Source: an uncultured Flavobacteriales bacterium (lineage in GTDB: Bacteria > Bacteroidota > Bacteroidia > Flavobacteriales_E > Vicingaceae). From it: 54,265 bases of DNA. The DNA is taken from contig CALCHN010000076.1 of assembly GCA_937901255.1 (NCBI GenBank), positions 1-54,265 of the forward strand. Direction: 5' to 3'. Under the pieces are notes generated by a model, which saw only the letters and a list, made by a program, of their open reading frames with translations, made no database searches and was not told the origin of the DNA. Positions 19,140 through 27,647 of this stretch are shown in pieces (the first letter of the stretch is position 1; every line of letters begins with the position of its first letter). Position numbers and translations under genes: made by a program.

Positions 19140-20291
19140 TTATTTACTGATAGTTATTTTTTGATGTAAAACTTGCTCATTAGAAATTATTGAAATAGTA
19201 TAAATTCCATCTGGTAAGTTGCTTACATCTACATTTAAGTTAGTATTGTTATTACCAATTGATTGTGTATAAACTGTTTTTCCAGAAATATCTAATATAG
19301 TTAGTTCTTTAAAATTATCATCAAAATTAGATAAGTTAATTTGTATGTTATTTTTAGCAGGGTTGGGAAATATTATTAAATCTTTTGAATTACTTAATTC
19401 ATTTATTCCTACAGTGGTTGCGATTTCATACACTACAACTACATTGCTTGGAGAACCTTGTACTAAACACATTACTGAATTTTTTCCACTTACAAAATTA
19501 GAGGTAAAAAATGCCCCTCCTGCTAACCCAGAAGATAATGAATGTGTAGTGCTAATATCAGGAAAAACATCGTGATTATAGGTTGTTGAAGGAGTTCCTG
19601 AAGGCAGTTCAAGTGCTACTAATTGAGAGGAATTTGTACCACCTTGATTAAAAACCCATAAATAAGGTCCTCCGGGAGTGTTGTTGTCTATAGCAGCTCC
19701 ATACATTCCTGTCAACCCGTGTGTAGCCGCTGTAATAGTAGATAAAACTGCACCTGACATACTAATAGCAACAATGTCTGTGCTAAAATTTCCAATCCAA
19801 AAACCTCCGTTTCCACTATTTAAAGTTGGATCATAAGTACAAAATCTTGCCGTTACACTTGATGAAGAAGTAATATGTGGTGGAGCTAATTGTTGTAAGG
19901 AAGGGTCAATTCTATAGATAGTACTAGAAGAAGTCCCTGCATAAAGATATGTTCCATCTGTAGTAAAACTTCTTGTGCCAGATAACCCGCTGATTATAAA
20001 CTCTGAAATAAGCACACCGGTAGATGAAAAACGATAAACAGTATCGCTTCCCCAACGAGAAACCCAAAATTCATTATTATAAAAAGCTACTGCAGCCATT
20101 CCAGCATCTCCGGCTGCGGCTGATGTAGCATCAAAAGAAAATTGCACATCCCACAATGCTTTGTCGTTGATGTTGCTTTTTGTTTCAGTAGAAGTGTTAA
20201 TTTCTTGTTGATTTGTAACAGCTTCTGCATGTTGAGAGAAAGAGTAAGATATGCACAAACTCAATCCTAAAGTGATAAAGATTTTTTTCAT
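19140..20291 (-). CDS. Secreted beta-propeller-like protein with T9SS type A sorting domain
   Basis: The 383-residue product has a signal peptide (MKKIFITLGLSLCISYSFSQ). Residues about 45-290 contain repeating strands such as VAFYNNEFWVSRWGSDTVYR and GTYLYAGTSSSTIYRID, consistent with a beta-propeller or NHL-like fold. A sorting domain begins at IIFPNPAKNNIQINL (about 305) and ends HQKITISK. It should be exported by Sec and T9SS to the cell surface or medium. No enzyme motif is visible. It is a single-gene unit with its own terminator. Confidence 0.83.
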   Translation of the reverse strand: MKKIFITLGLSLCISYSFSQHAEAVTNQQEINTSTETKSNINDKALWDVQFSFDATSAAAGDAGMAAVAFYNNEFWVSRWGSDTVYRFSSTGVLISEFIISGLSGTRSFTTDGTYLYAGTSSSTIYRIDPSLQQLAPPHITSSSSVTARFCTYDPTLNSGNGGFWIGNFSTDIVAISMSGAVLSTITAATHGLTGMYGAAIDNNTPGGPYLWVFNQGGTNSSQLVALELPSGTPSTTYNHDVFPDISTTHSLSSGLAGGAFFTSNFVSGKNSVMCLVQGSPSNVVVVYEIATTVGINELSNSKDLIIFPNPAKNNIQINLSNFDDNFKELTILDISGKTVYTQSIGNNNTNLNVDVSNLPDGIYTISIISNEQVLHQKITISK

Positions 20292-20405
20292 AATTATTTT
20301 GTTTTTAAGTGAATATGAAGGCTAAGTTACATTTTTTCTTCTTTAAATTTAATAAATTAGCTTGTTTTTATTTTGAGTATATAACCTTTTTTCTTTTGGT
20401 GTCAT

Positions 20406-20438
20406 TTTGTCATAACTCATAAAATTTGGCTAATTTTG
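20406..20438 (+). promoter_or_regulatory. Bacteroidota promoter for miaB
   Basis: TTTG (20406-20409) and TAATTTTG (20431-20438) are separated by 21 bases. This matches the -33/-7 pattern of the primary sigma factor in Bacteroidota. The miaB start lies 20 bases downstream. It is the clearest promoter in the window. Confidence 0.65.
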
Positions 20439-20458
20439 TAGTTCTTTAAAAAATAAAT

Positions 20459-21901
20459 ATGGAATTAGGAAATAAAGTAATAGATGAGGCTGTTCAAGGT
20501 TCTGCAACCTTATTAGCAGATACAGATAAAACCAATAATAAAAAAGTTTATATAGAAAGTTATGGCTGTCAGATGAATTTTTCTGATAGCGAAATTGTTG
20601 CTTCTATTTTAGCTGAAAGTGGTTATGGTACTACTAATAATTTGGAAGAGGCGGATGTAGTATTGGTAAATACTTGTTCTATTAGAGAAAAAGCGGAGCA
20701 AACGGTAAGACAACGATTAACGGTTTTCAATAAAGAGAAAAAGAAAAAGCCGGAATTGGTAATTGGTGTGTTAGGCTGTATGGCAGAGCGATTAAAATCT
20801 CAGTTATTAGAAGAAGAAAAAATTGTTGACATTGTTGTTGGTCCTGATGCATATAGAGATTTACCCAATTTGGTAGCTCAGGTGGATGAAGGTAAAAAAG
20901 CGGTAAATGTTATCTTATCAAAAGAAGAAACTTACGGAGATATTAGTCCGGTGAGGTTGTTAAGCAACGGAGTTACAGCATTTATTTCCATTACTCGTGG
21001 TTGCGATAATATGTGTACTTTTTGTGTAGTGCCTTTTACCAGAGGAAGAGAAAGAAGCAGAAATCCTGAAAGTATTTTAAAAGAAGCTCAAGATTTATTT
21101 GATAGAGGCTATAGAGAGGTTACTTTATTGGGGCAGAATGTAGATTCTTACTTGTGGTATGGTACTGAAGGTTTGAAAAAATATTATGAAAATTTATCGG
21201 AAGAAGAAAAAGCTCAAAGTATCAATTTTGCTCAGTTAATGGAAAAAGTAGCTCAAATTAGCCCGAAGTTACGTGTGAGGTTTTCTACTTCACATCCTAA
21301 AGATATGACCGATGAATTTTTGCATGTGATGGCAAAATACGATAACATTTGTAAATACATTCATTTACCTTTTCAGAGTGGAAGTAACAGAATTTTAGAA
21401 ATGATGAACAGAGGTTATACCAGAGAATGGTACATGGATAGAATTGATAGTATTAGAAAAATTGTTCCAGATTGTGCTGTTTCAGCTGATATTATCTCGG
21501 GTTTTTGTTCGGAGACAGAAGAAGATCATCAAGATACATTATCATTAATGGATTACGTAAAGTACGATTTTTCTTACATGTTTAATTATTCTGAGAGACC
21601 TAATACGCAAGCTCAACGTAAGTTTAAAGATGATATACCTCAAGATGTAAAAAGTAGAAGATTAGCTGAAATTATTGATAAGCAAAGCACTCATTCCTTA
21701 GAAAGAAACCAATCTTATGTTGGTAAAACTTTTGAAGTGTTGGTGGAGAAAAAATCTAAACGCTCTGACAATGAATTAGCAGGAAGGACTTCTCAAAATA
21801 CAGTTGTTGTTTTCCCTAAAGAAAATTACAAAGTAGGCGATTATGTTAATGTTTATATAGAAGATTGCACAGGAGGAACATTGTTAGGGAGAGCGATATA
21901 A
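20459..21901 (+). CDS. miaB: tRNA methylthiotransferase MiaB
   Basis: The 480-residue radical-SAM enzyme adds a 2-methylthio group to i6A37 of tRNAs. The N-terminal cluster ligands are C37, C73 and C107 (YGCQMN, NTCSIRE, GCMAE). The radical-SAM CxxxCxxC is C182, C186, C189. A TRAM domain occupies the C-terminus (from about 415). The start gives a ~28-residue extension before KKVYIESYGC, often seen in this phylum. It starts the miaB / sigma-54 activator / lptE group. Confidence 0.95.
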   Translation: MELGNKVIDEAVQGSATLLADTDKTNNKKVYIESYGCQMNFSDSEIVASILAESGYGTTNNLEEADVVLVNTCSIREKAEQTVRQRLTVFNKEKKKKPELVIGVLGCMAERLKSQLLEEEKIVDIVVGPDAYRDLPNLVAQVDEGKKAVNVILSKEETYGDISPVRLLSNGVTAFISITRGCDNMCTFCVVPFTRGRERSRNPESILKEAQDLFDRGYREVTLLGQNVDSYLWYGTEGLKKYYENLSEEEKAQSINFAQLMEKVAQISPKLRVRFSTSHPKDMTDEFLHVMAKYDNICKYIHLPFQSGSNRILEMMNRGYTREWYMDRIDSIRKIVPDCAVSADIISGFCSETEEDHQDTLSLMDYVKYDFSYMFNYSERPNTQAQRKFKDDIPQDVKSRRLAEIIDKQSTHSLERNQSYVGKTFEVLVEKKSKRSDNELAGRTSQNTVVVFPKENYKVGDYVNVYIEDCTGGTLLGRAI

Positions 21902-21910
21902 GTTATAAAG

Positions 21911-21983
21911 TTCAAGGTTTGAAGTTGGAAGTTTTTTAACATCAAACCTGAAACATCAAACATCAAACCTGAAACCTGAAACC
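21911..21983 (+). repeat. Intergenic AACCTGAAAC-type repeat
   Basis: The miaB-activator gap holds a purine-rich left half (TTCAAGGTTTGAAG) and a right half with several copies of CATCAAACCTGAAA. The halves are partly complementary. It resembles the runs at 15715-15757 and 40847-40903. It ends just before the next start codon, so it would form the mRNA leader. Confidence 0.45.
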
Positions 21984-21986
21984 ATC

Positions 21987-23240
21987 ATGGATACACAACA
22001 AATAAAACAGCGTTTTGGCATCATAGGAAATTCTCCCATGTTGGATAGAGCTATCAACATTGCTGCTCAAGTAGCTGTTACTGATTTATCTGTTTTAATT
22101 ACCGGAGAAAGTGGTGTTGGAAAGGAAGTGATGCCTCAAATTATCCATCAATTAAGTGCTAGAAAACATAATAAATATATTGCTGTAAACTGTGGAGCAA
22201 TACCCGAAGGGACAATAGATTCCGAGCTTTTTGGACACGAAAAAGGTGCTTTTACAGGAGCCCATGAAGCCCGTAAAGGTTATTTTGAAGTGGTAGATGG
22301 AGGAACTATATTTTTAGATGAGGTTGGGGAACTGCCTTTGCCCACACAAGCTCGACTGTTAAGGGTGTTGGAAACAGGTGAATTTATTAAAGTAGGCTCA
22401 TCAAAAGTGCAAAAAACCAATGTTAGAATTGTTGCTGCCACCAATGTAAAATTGCCCGAAGCAGTAAAAAAAGGAAAATTTAGGGAAGATTTATATTACC
22501 GATTAAACACAGTGCCGATAGATTTACCTCCGATAAGAGAACGAAAAGAAGACATCCATTTATTATTCAGAAAATTTGCTTCTGATTTTGCAGGAAAATA
22601 CCGCATGCCAAGTGTTCAGTTAACACCCGATGCTGTTGAGTTGCTTGTTAATTATCGTTGGCCAGGGAATATTCGTCAGCTAAAGAATGTAACCGAGCAA
22701 ATATCAGTAATAGAAAATAACAGAGAAATTTCAGCTACTATTTTAGCTAACTATCTGCCACTAGATAGTAACACTTCTCAGTTACCAGCTTTGTATAAAG
22801 GCGATACTTCAGATATGTCGGAACGAGATATTCTGTATAAAGTATTGTTCGATTTAAAAGATGATGTGAATGAGTTGAAAAAATTGGTTTTCGGGATTAT
22901 TAGCAATGGAAATACAAAACAACCATTGGTTTCCGAAACAGAAGAAAATCTTTCTATGATAAACAGCATAAAAAGATTATATGCTAAAAATGATGATGTA
23001 AATACAGAAAAGCCTTTAACTCCAGAAGTGTATAAACCTCAAATTATCAATTCTGAAGATGATTTTTCGGAACATGAAGAAGTGGAAGAAGAATCCTTAT
23101 CTTTGGCTGATAAAGAAAAGGAAATGATTGTTAAGGCATTGAGAAAACACAATAATAAACGAAGAAAAGCCTCTGAAGAGTTAGGTATTTCTGAAAGAAC
23201 ACTTTACAGAAAAATTAAGGAATACGATATTAATGAATAA
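21987..23240 (+). CDS. Sigma-54 dependent transcriptional activator without a sensor domain
   Basis: The 417-residue bacterial enhancer-binding protein remodels RpoN holoenzyme. The AAA+ domain starts almost at the N-terminus: Walker A GESGVGKE (40-47), the sigma-54 contact loop GAFTGA (87-92), and Walker B FLDE (109-112). A linker with acidic residues follows (about 300-375). The C-terminus is a Fis-type helix-turn-helix (RRKASEELGISERTLYRKI). No receiver, GAF or PAS domain precedes the AAA+ part, so the input signal is unknown. It overlaps the lptE start by 8 bases, implying translational coupling with LPS export. Confidence 0.92.
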   Translation: MDTQQIKQRFGIIGNSPMLDRAINIAAQVAVTDLSVLITGESGVGKEVMPQIIHQLSARKHNKYIAVNCGAIPEGTIDSELFGHEKGAFTGAHEARKGYFEVVDGGTIFLDEVGELPLPTQARLLRVLETGEFIKVGSSKVQKTNVRIVAATNVKLPEAVKKGKFREDLYYRLNTVPIDLPPIRERKEDIHLLFRKFASDFAGKYRMPSVQLTPDAVELLVNYRWPGNIRQLKNVTEQISVIENNREISATILANYLPLDSNTSQLPALYKGDTSDMSERDILYKVLFDLKDDVNELKKLVFGIISNGNTKQPLVSETEENLSMINSIKRLYAKNDDVNTEKPLTPEVYKPQIINSEDDFSEHEEVEEESLSLADKEKEMIVKALRKHNNKRRKASEELGISERTLYRKIKEYDINE

Positions 23241-23739
23241 AAAACACCACTATATTGTATTTGTCTTTCTCATGATATTTTTTTCATGTAAGGTAGATTA
23301 TTCTTTTACCGGAGCTTCTATTGCTCCTGAAATAAAATCCTTTTCTGTAAAGACTTTTCAGAATTATGCACCTTTGGCAAACCCAAATTTAAGTCAGACC
23401 TTTAGTGAAGCCTTGAAAGATGTATTTATTTCTCAAACCAGTTTACAAATGTTGCCTGCTAATGGCGATTTACAATTTGAAGGAAGTATAACAGGTTATA
23501 CCATAACGCCAAACGCTATTCAAGGCGACCAAACTGCAGCAACCAATAGGCTTTCTATTACTGTAAATGTGATTTTCACTAATACTAAAGACGATAAACA
23601 AAGCTTTGAAAGGAGCTTTACTCGTTATGCCGATTTTGAATCTTCCATTAATTTAACCACCATAGAAGATGACCTCATTAAGGATATTAATGGTCAGCTA
23701 ACGCAAGATATTTTTAATAATGCTGTTTCCAATTGGTAA
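23233..23739 (+). CDS. lptE: LptE-family LPS-assembly lipoprotein
   Basis: The 168-residue outer-membrane lipoprotein has the lipobox IFFSC (Cys at residue 19), after a hydrophobic signal (YIVFVFLMI). The body contains the LptE-like opening YSFTGASIAPEIKSFSVKTF and a mixed alpha/beta pattern. LptE plugs the LptD barrel and helps place LPS in the outer leaflet. Its start lies inside the sigma-54 activator gene. The family is poorly conserved, so part of this call rests on the conserved location after a sigma-54 activator. Confidence 0.82.
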   Translation: MNKKHHYIVFVFLMIFFSCKVDYSFTGASIAPEIKSFSVKTFQNYAPLANPNLSQTFSEALKDVFISQTSLQMLPANGDLQFEGSITGYTITPNAIQGDQTAATNRLSITVNVIFTNTKDDKQSFERSFTRYADFESSINLTTIEDDLIKDINGQLTQDIFNNAVSNW

Positions 23740-23758
23740 AACTAAATACAACTTATCC

Positions 23759-24211
23759 ATGAGACAGATTTTATTAATAGGTGTGTTTTCCAGCATATTT
23801 TTTAGTTGTTCTTCAACAAAATCAGGTACAGACACAAAAAATACTACTAAAACCAATAACAGCGAAATGAAATATTGTGTAGGCAGAGGTGGTGGCTTTA
23901 CAGGCGATTTTGAAGAGTATATTTTGTATGAAAACGGAAAGGTTTACAAAAGAGATTTTGTATATGAAAGAGATGTTTTTTACAAACAACTTTCTGCTTT
24001 AGATACAGAGTATTTGCTAAATAAAATTGATGAATTAAGTTTGTACGGAGAAGACATTAATCATCCGGGAAACATGTCTTATTATTTAGAAGTCCGACAA
24101 GGAAACAATACCATTAATAAAATCATTTGGGGAGCACATTCTTATTATCCACCAAAGGAATTAGAAGCTTTTCATAAAGAATTTTTTGAGAAATTAAGGC
24201 AGCAAGACTGA
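23759..24211 (+). CDS. Small lipoprotein, function unknown
   Basis: The 150-residue product starts at the Met giving MRQILLIGVFSSIFFSC, a clean lipoprotein signal with Cys at residue 17. An in-frame upstream start at 23720 would destroy the signal peptide and overlap lptE. A Ser/Thr/Lys/Asn-rich linker follows the Cys. The folded part begins around KYCVGRGGGFTGDFEEYIL, including a conserved-looking GRGGGFTG stretch. It lies 19 bases after lptE and is probably co-transcribed. I do not recognise a named domain. Confidence 0.75.
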   Translation: MRQILLIGVFSSIFFSCSSTKSGTDTKNTTKTNNSEMKYCVGRGGGFTGDFEEYILYENGKVYKRDFVYERDVFYKQLSALDTEYLLNKIDELSLYGEDINHPGNMSYYLEVRQGNNTINKIIWGAHSYYPPKELEAFHKEFFEKLRQQD

Positions 24212-24296
24212 TTAAAAAGTTTAGAAGTTTATGAGTTTATAAGTGTAGATATTTGTTTTCGGTTTTCACTTTACGATTAACAATTAACCTTTCAAA

Positions 24297-24527
24297 TCAC
24301 TTCACCTTCTCTACTTTAATAATTTTTACCGGACAAGCCTTTGCTGCACTGACATTAGCTTCATATTCATCATCTCCAACTACCACATTATAGAAGCCTC
24401 TTTTTTCTTTACTACCTATTAGTGTGCATTTGCCGTCTTTTTTAGACATACGCCAACGATCGTAAGCAATTTCTACGCAGTAATTGCAGCCAATACATTT
24501 TTCTCTTTGGTGGGTAATGCGAATCAT
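24297..24527 (-). CDS. Single-cluster ferredoxin
   Basis: The 76-residue electron carrier has Cys ligands C11, C14, C17 and C65, the last in ACPVKII, suggesting one [4Fe-4S] cluster. C34 is an extra cysteine outside the motif. Its ATG overlaps the stop of the upstream U32 gene by 4 bases (ATGA), so the two are translated together. The likely job is to supply electrons or support the cluster chemistry of that U32 protein; this is inferred from coupling. Confidence 0.85.
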   Translation of the reverse strand: MIRITHQREKCIGCNYCVEIAYDRWRMSKKDGKCTLIGSKEKRGFYNVVVGDDEYEANVSAAKACPVKIIKVEKVK

Positions 24528-25759
24528 TCGGCAGGAATTACTTTATATAATTTGTCAGATGGACGAATAATTTCATCAATAGGAGTAGAGAAGTTTACTC
24601 CTTTCTCTACTTTTTCTACCGATTTATCATCTACTCGTAGTTCTTTCACGGTAGTTTCAATCACACCTGTTGTTGGTCCGGTAATTAATATTTTATCACC
24701 TACGCTCAACGAATGAGTTTCAATTCTAAATTCCGCAATATTAATTTTAGGAAAAAATTTCACTCCCTGTCCTAAAAACTTTTTTCTAGTAGTAGCTTGC
24801 GAGCCATGTCCTTCCGACCATTCTCCCAATTCCTGACCTAAATAATAGCCATCCCAAAAACCTCTGTTATAAACTGTTGCTAAGCGTTGATTCCAGCCTT
24901 CAATTTTTTCTTTAGAGTAAGTACCATCTAAATAAGCATCGGCAGCTTCTCGGTAGCATTGTGTAACGGTTTTAACATACTCTGGAGCTCTTCCTCTACC
25001 TTCAATTTTTAATACTTTTACTCCGGCATTAATTATATCATCAATAAAGCCAATGGTACATAAATCTTTTGGAGACATGATGTATTCATTGTCAATTAAT
25101 AGTTCGTTGCCTTCTTCATCTTTTACTTCGTAAGTTCTACGGCAATTTTGTACGCAAGCACCTCTGTTGGCAGAAGAATTATTGGTGTGTAAACTTAAAT
25201 AACATTTTCCTGAAACAGCCATACATAAAGCTCCGTGAGCAAAAATTTCTATTTCTACCAAGTTGCCCGAAGGTCCTGTAATATTTTCTTTTTTAATGCC
25301 GTCTGTAATGCTTTTCACTTGAATTAAACTAAGTTCTCTTGCCAACACCATTACATCAGCAAAATGTGAGAAAAATTTAATCGTTTCTAAATTGGTAACA
25401 TTGGTTTGCGTAGAAATATGCACTTCAAAACCGATGGAAGAAGCATAATTGATTACTGCTTGGTCGGAAGCAATAACAGCAGTTATTCCTGCAGCTTTTG
25501 CTTTGTCAACAATACGTTTCATTAACGATAAATCGTGATCGTAAATAATGGTATTTAATGTTAAGTATGAACGAACATTGTTGCTATTGCATGTTTCTGC
25601 AATCTTTTCTAAATCGTCAAAAGTAAAATTGTTTGCAGCTTTGGCACGCATGTTCAATTGTTCTATTCCAAAATAGATAGAGTCTGCACGTCCTTGTATG
25701 GCAGCCATCAGCGATTCAAAAGAACCTGCGGGAGCCATTATTTCAATTTGTTTGTTCAT
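24524..25759 (-). CDS. U32-family protein (TrhP/YegQ-like)
   Basis: The 411-residue protein has the U32 signature IFAHGALCMAVSGKCYL, followed by RGACVQNCRR. This gives the four conserved Cys thought to hold an iron-sulfur cluster. The N-terminus (APAGSFESLMAAIQGRADSI) starts a TIM barrel and the C-terminus is a U32-type beta domain. Despite the 'peptidase' name, characterised relatives (TrhP/YegQ, RlhA, UbiU/V) hydroxylate RNA or quinone precursors. The gene overlaps a ferredoxin gene, which fits redox chemistry. tRNA U34 hydroxylation is the best guess; RlhA is usually longer. Confidence 0.82.
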   Translation of the reverse strand: MNKQIEIMAPAGSFESLMAAIQGRADSIYFGIEQLNMRAKAANNFTFDDLEKIAETCNSNNVRSYLTLNTIIYDHDLSLMKRIVDKAKAAGITAVIASDQAVINYASSIGFEVHISTQTNVTNLETIKFFSHFADVMVLARELSLIQVKSITDGIKKENITGPSGNLVEIEIFAHGALCMAVSGKCYLSLHTNNSSANRGACVQNCRRTYEVKDEEGNELLIDNEYIMSPKDLCTIGFIDDIINAGVKVLKIEGRGRAPEYVKTVTQCYREAADAYLDGTYSKEKIEGWNQRLATVYNRGFWDGYYLGQELGEWSEGHGSQATTRKKFLGQGVKFFPKINIAEFRIETHSLSVGDKILITGPTTGVIETTVKELRVDDKSVEKVEKGVNFSTPIDEIIRPSDKLYKVIPAE

Positions 25760-25789
25760 AGCGTAAACCTATATGTAGTTTTAGGGATG

Positions 25790-25797
25790 CAAAGTTA
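25790..25797 (-). promoter_or_regulatory. Bacteroidota -7 box for the U32-ferredoxin operon
   Basis: TAACTTTG on the minus strand fits TAnnTTTG and lies 30 bases before the U32 start. No clear -33 partner was found. Confidence 0.4.
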
Positions 25798-25886
25798 CTA
25801 CATTTTAGCTTTAGATTAATAATTATCAAGATTCATTCTAAAGAGTGGTGAAGGTTAGTTTTTTAGAATAGTTAATTTAACATTGT

Positions 25887-26030
25887 TTAACCACATAGAT
25901 CCATAGTTTTTAATGCTCAGAAGAAAGTAATCTAGTTTTATATAGCTTTTCTGCCTTAGGCAGAAAAGAACTTTGTTTAGCTATAAAGAACTTTTGCTAT
26001 TATGATAATCTATGCTACTATGTGGTTTTA
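25887..26030. repeat. Palindromic interspersed element, copy B
   Basis: Left end TTAACCACATAG-ATC-CATAG, right end CTATG-CTA-CTATGTGGTTTT. The central hairpin is 11 bp around one base (946-956 with 958-968 of the 25 kb interval), sequence CTTTTCTGCCT. It lies in the 376-base gap between two divergent genes; apart from this element and two promoter boxes I see nothing else there. Confidence 0.85.
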
Positions 26031-26076
26031 TTATCCGTCTTAAAAAAATGTTGTTTTTATTATGTTGATAATCATT

Positions 26077-26106
26077 TTTGTACTATTGATTTTTTTTATA
26101 GCTTTG
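26077..26106 (+). promoter_or_regulatory. Bacteroidota promoter for the Asn-rich T9SS gene
   Basis: TTTG (26077-26080) and TAGCTTTG (26099-26106) are 18 bases apart, close to the phylum's usual spacing. The start codon is 29 bases downstream. Confidence 0.5.
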
Positions 26107-26135
26107 TAGATATAATTATACAATAACATATACAT

Positions 26136-27446
26136 ATGAAAACAAAATACCTTTTTACATTAGTATTATCAATAGCATTCGTTTTTAATACTTACGCCAC
26201 CACTTATACTTCAACTCAAAATGGCGATTGGACAAATCCTTTAACTTGGACACCTTTCGGAATTCCGATTCCAGGTGATGATGTAATTATTAACCATGCG
26301 GTAGTATTAAATACTAGTTTTGTTTATACATCAGGTTCTATTACCATAAATGCCACTGCTAGTTTAATACAAGATGCTCCTTCTAGAGATATAATGCTAA
26401 GTGGTGCTAGTGCAGTGTTTACCAACAACGGCACAACTACTGTAAGAAACATGCTATTAACTGCTGGAACTTTTACAAATTCAGGAGTGTTAACATTTAA
26501 TTCTGCCGCAAATTTTATTACTATAAATAACCCTGGAGGTATTAATTGTATTGATAGTTTGTATAACGATGGAACTATTAATAATAATGGAGTTATTAAT
26601 GTTGTAACATTCTATAACAACGACTTAATGAATAATTACGGCATCATTCAAGGTTTATCTACTGTGGTTGACAGCTTGTGGAATGAAGGTGATTTCTTTA
26701 ATTTTTCAGGAGCAACCATATTGGCAGATAGTGCTACTAATAACGGTAATTTTACCAATAACGGAACTATTCAGTTTTTTCAGTTTACCAATTTTGTAAA
26801 TGGCGTATTTATAAATGATGGTTCGTTGAGTTTTACTGATATGACCAACATGGGAGATTTTACTAATAATAGTACTATTACAGGTGCAAACAACATGTGG
26901 AATAATGAAGTTTTTGATAACACAAGCACAGGACAAATTACTTTAACCACTAGTTTTCTAAATGCAGATACCACAAATAATACTGCAAGCTTCAATAATG
27001 ATGGTAGCTTTGATATTGGAGATAGTTTTTATAATTACAACACTATTACTGGTTCTAGCTCAGGTTCTTTTACTGTTCAGGATTCTTCATTAAATAATGG
27101 TATCATGTCAGGAAGTTTTGATTTTTGTGATGCTACACCTCCGGCTACAGCCCCATTTGTAGATTTTAATTTTGGAACAATTGCTCCAACAATTACTTAT
27201 TGCACAGTAAGTATTGCAGAAAATAGTAATAAAACCAACATCTCTTTTTATCCTAACCCTACCAATGGAATGGTCTATTTTGGAGAAAAATATCAACTAG
27301 AAATATATAATGGGCTTGGGCAGTTATTACAACAAAGCACTTCTCAACAAATAAACATTTCAGATTTTCCATCGGGAATATATTTGTTAGTTGTAAAAGA
27401 TTTAGCAGGAACTCAACTTGCTTTTGATAAGCTTATTAAAGAGTAA
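26136..27446 (+). CDS. Asn-rich repeat surface protein with T9SS type A sorting domain
   Basis: The 436-residue product has a signal peptide (MKTKYLFTLVLSIAFVFNTYA). Residues 23-80 (NGDWTNPLTWTPFGIPIPGD) resemble the start of G8/GLUG-type surface proteins. Residues about 95-345 contain at least ten degenerate ~20-residue repeats with a core like F.NNGTI or L.N.G.F, matching a beta-solenoid. The sorting domain begins ISFYPNPTNGMVYFG and ends FDKLIKE. It should be a T9SS-exported surface or adhesin-like protein. It is a single-gene unit closed by a strong terminator. Confidence 0.85.
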   Translation: MKTKYLFTLVLSIAFVFNTYATTYTSTQNGDWTNPLTWTPFGIPIPGDDVIINHAVVLNTSFVYTSGSITINATASLIQDAPSRDIMLSGASAVFTNNGTTTVRNMLLTAGTFTNSGVLTFNSAANFITINNPGGINCIDSLYNDGTINNNGVINVVTFYNNDLMNNYGIIQGLSTVVDSLWNEGDFFNFSGATILADSATNNGNFTNNGTIQFFQFTNFVNGVFINDGSLSFTDMTNMGDFTNNSTITGANNMWNNEVFDNTSTGQITLTTSFLNADTTNNTASFNNDGSFDIGDSFYNYNTITGSSSGSFTVQDSSLNNGIMSGSFDFCDATPPATAPFVDFNFGTIAPTITYCTVSIAENSNKTNISFYPNPTNGMVYFGEKYQLEIYNGLGQLLQQSTSQQINISDFPSGIYLLVVKDLAGTQLAFDKLIKE

Positions 27447-27476
27447 TTTTTTAATACCAATTTTCAATCAACATAC

Positions 27477-27509
27477 AGGTTAACCTACTTTAGGTTAACC
27501 TTTTTTGTT
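27477..27509 (+). terminator. Terminator after the Asn-rich T9SS gene
   Basis: An 11-bp stem (27477-27487 with 27491-27501) has a 3-base loop and is followed by TTTTTTGTTTTT. Each arm, AGGTTAACCT, is itself a palindrome. Confidence 0.8.
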
Positions 27510-27647
27510 TTTATAAACCTTTATGTATTAATAATTTGTGTTGTTTTGATGTTGAAAATTGAATTTTTCTTAAAAAAAGATGTAACGAAATGAAAAGTAT
27601 GCGTTATTAAGTATGAAAGCAAAATCCTAATCAACTAAAATTTGCTC

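Noticed and set aside
21940..21983. CRISPR-like array from repeated CATCAAACCTGAAA
   Set aside because: Units are too short and irregular, there are no spacers of constant length and no cas genes.
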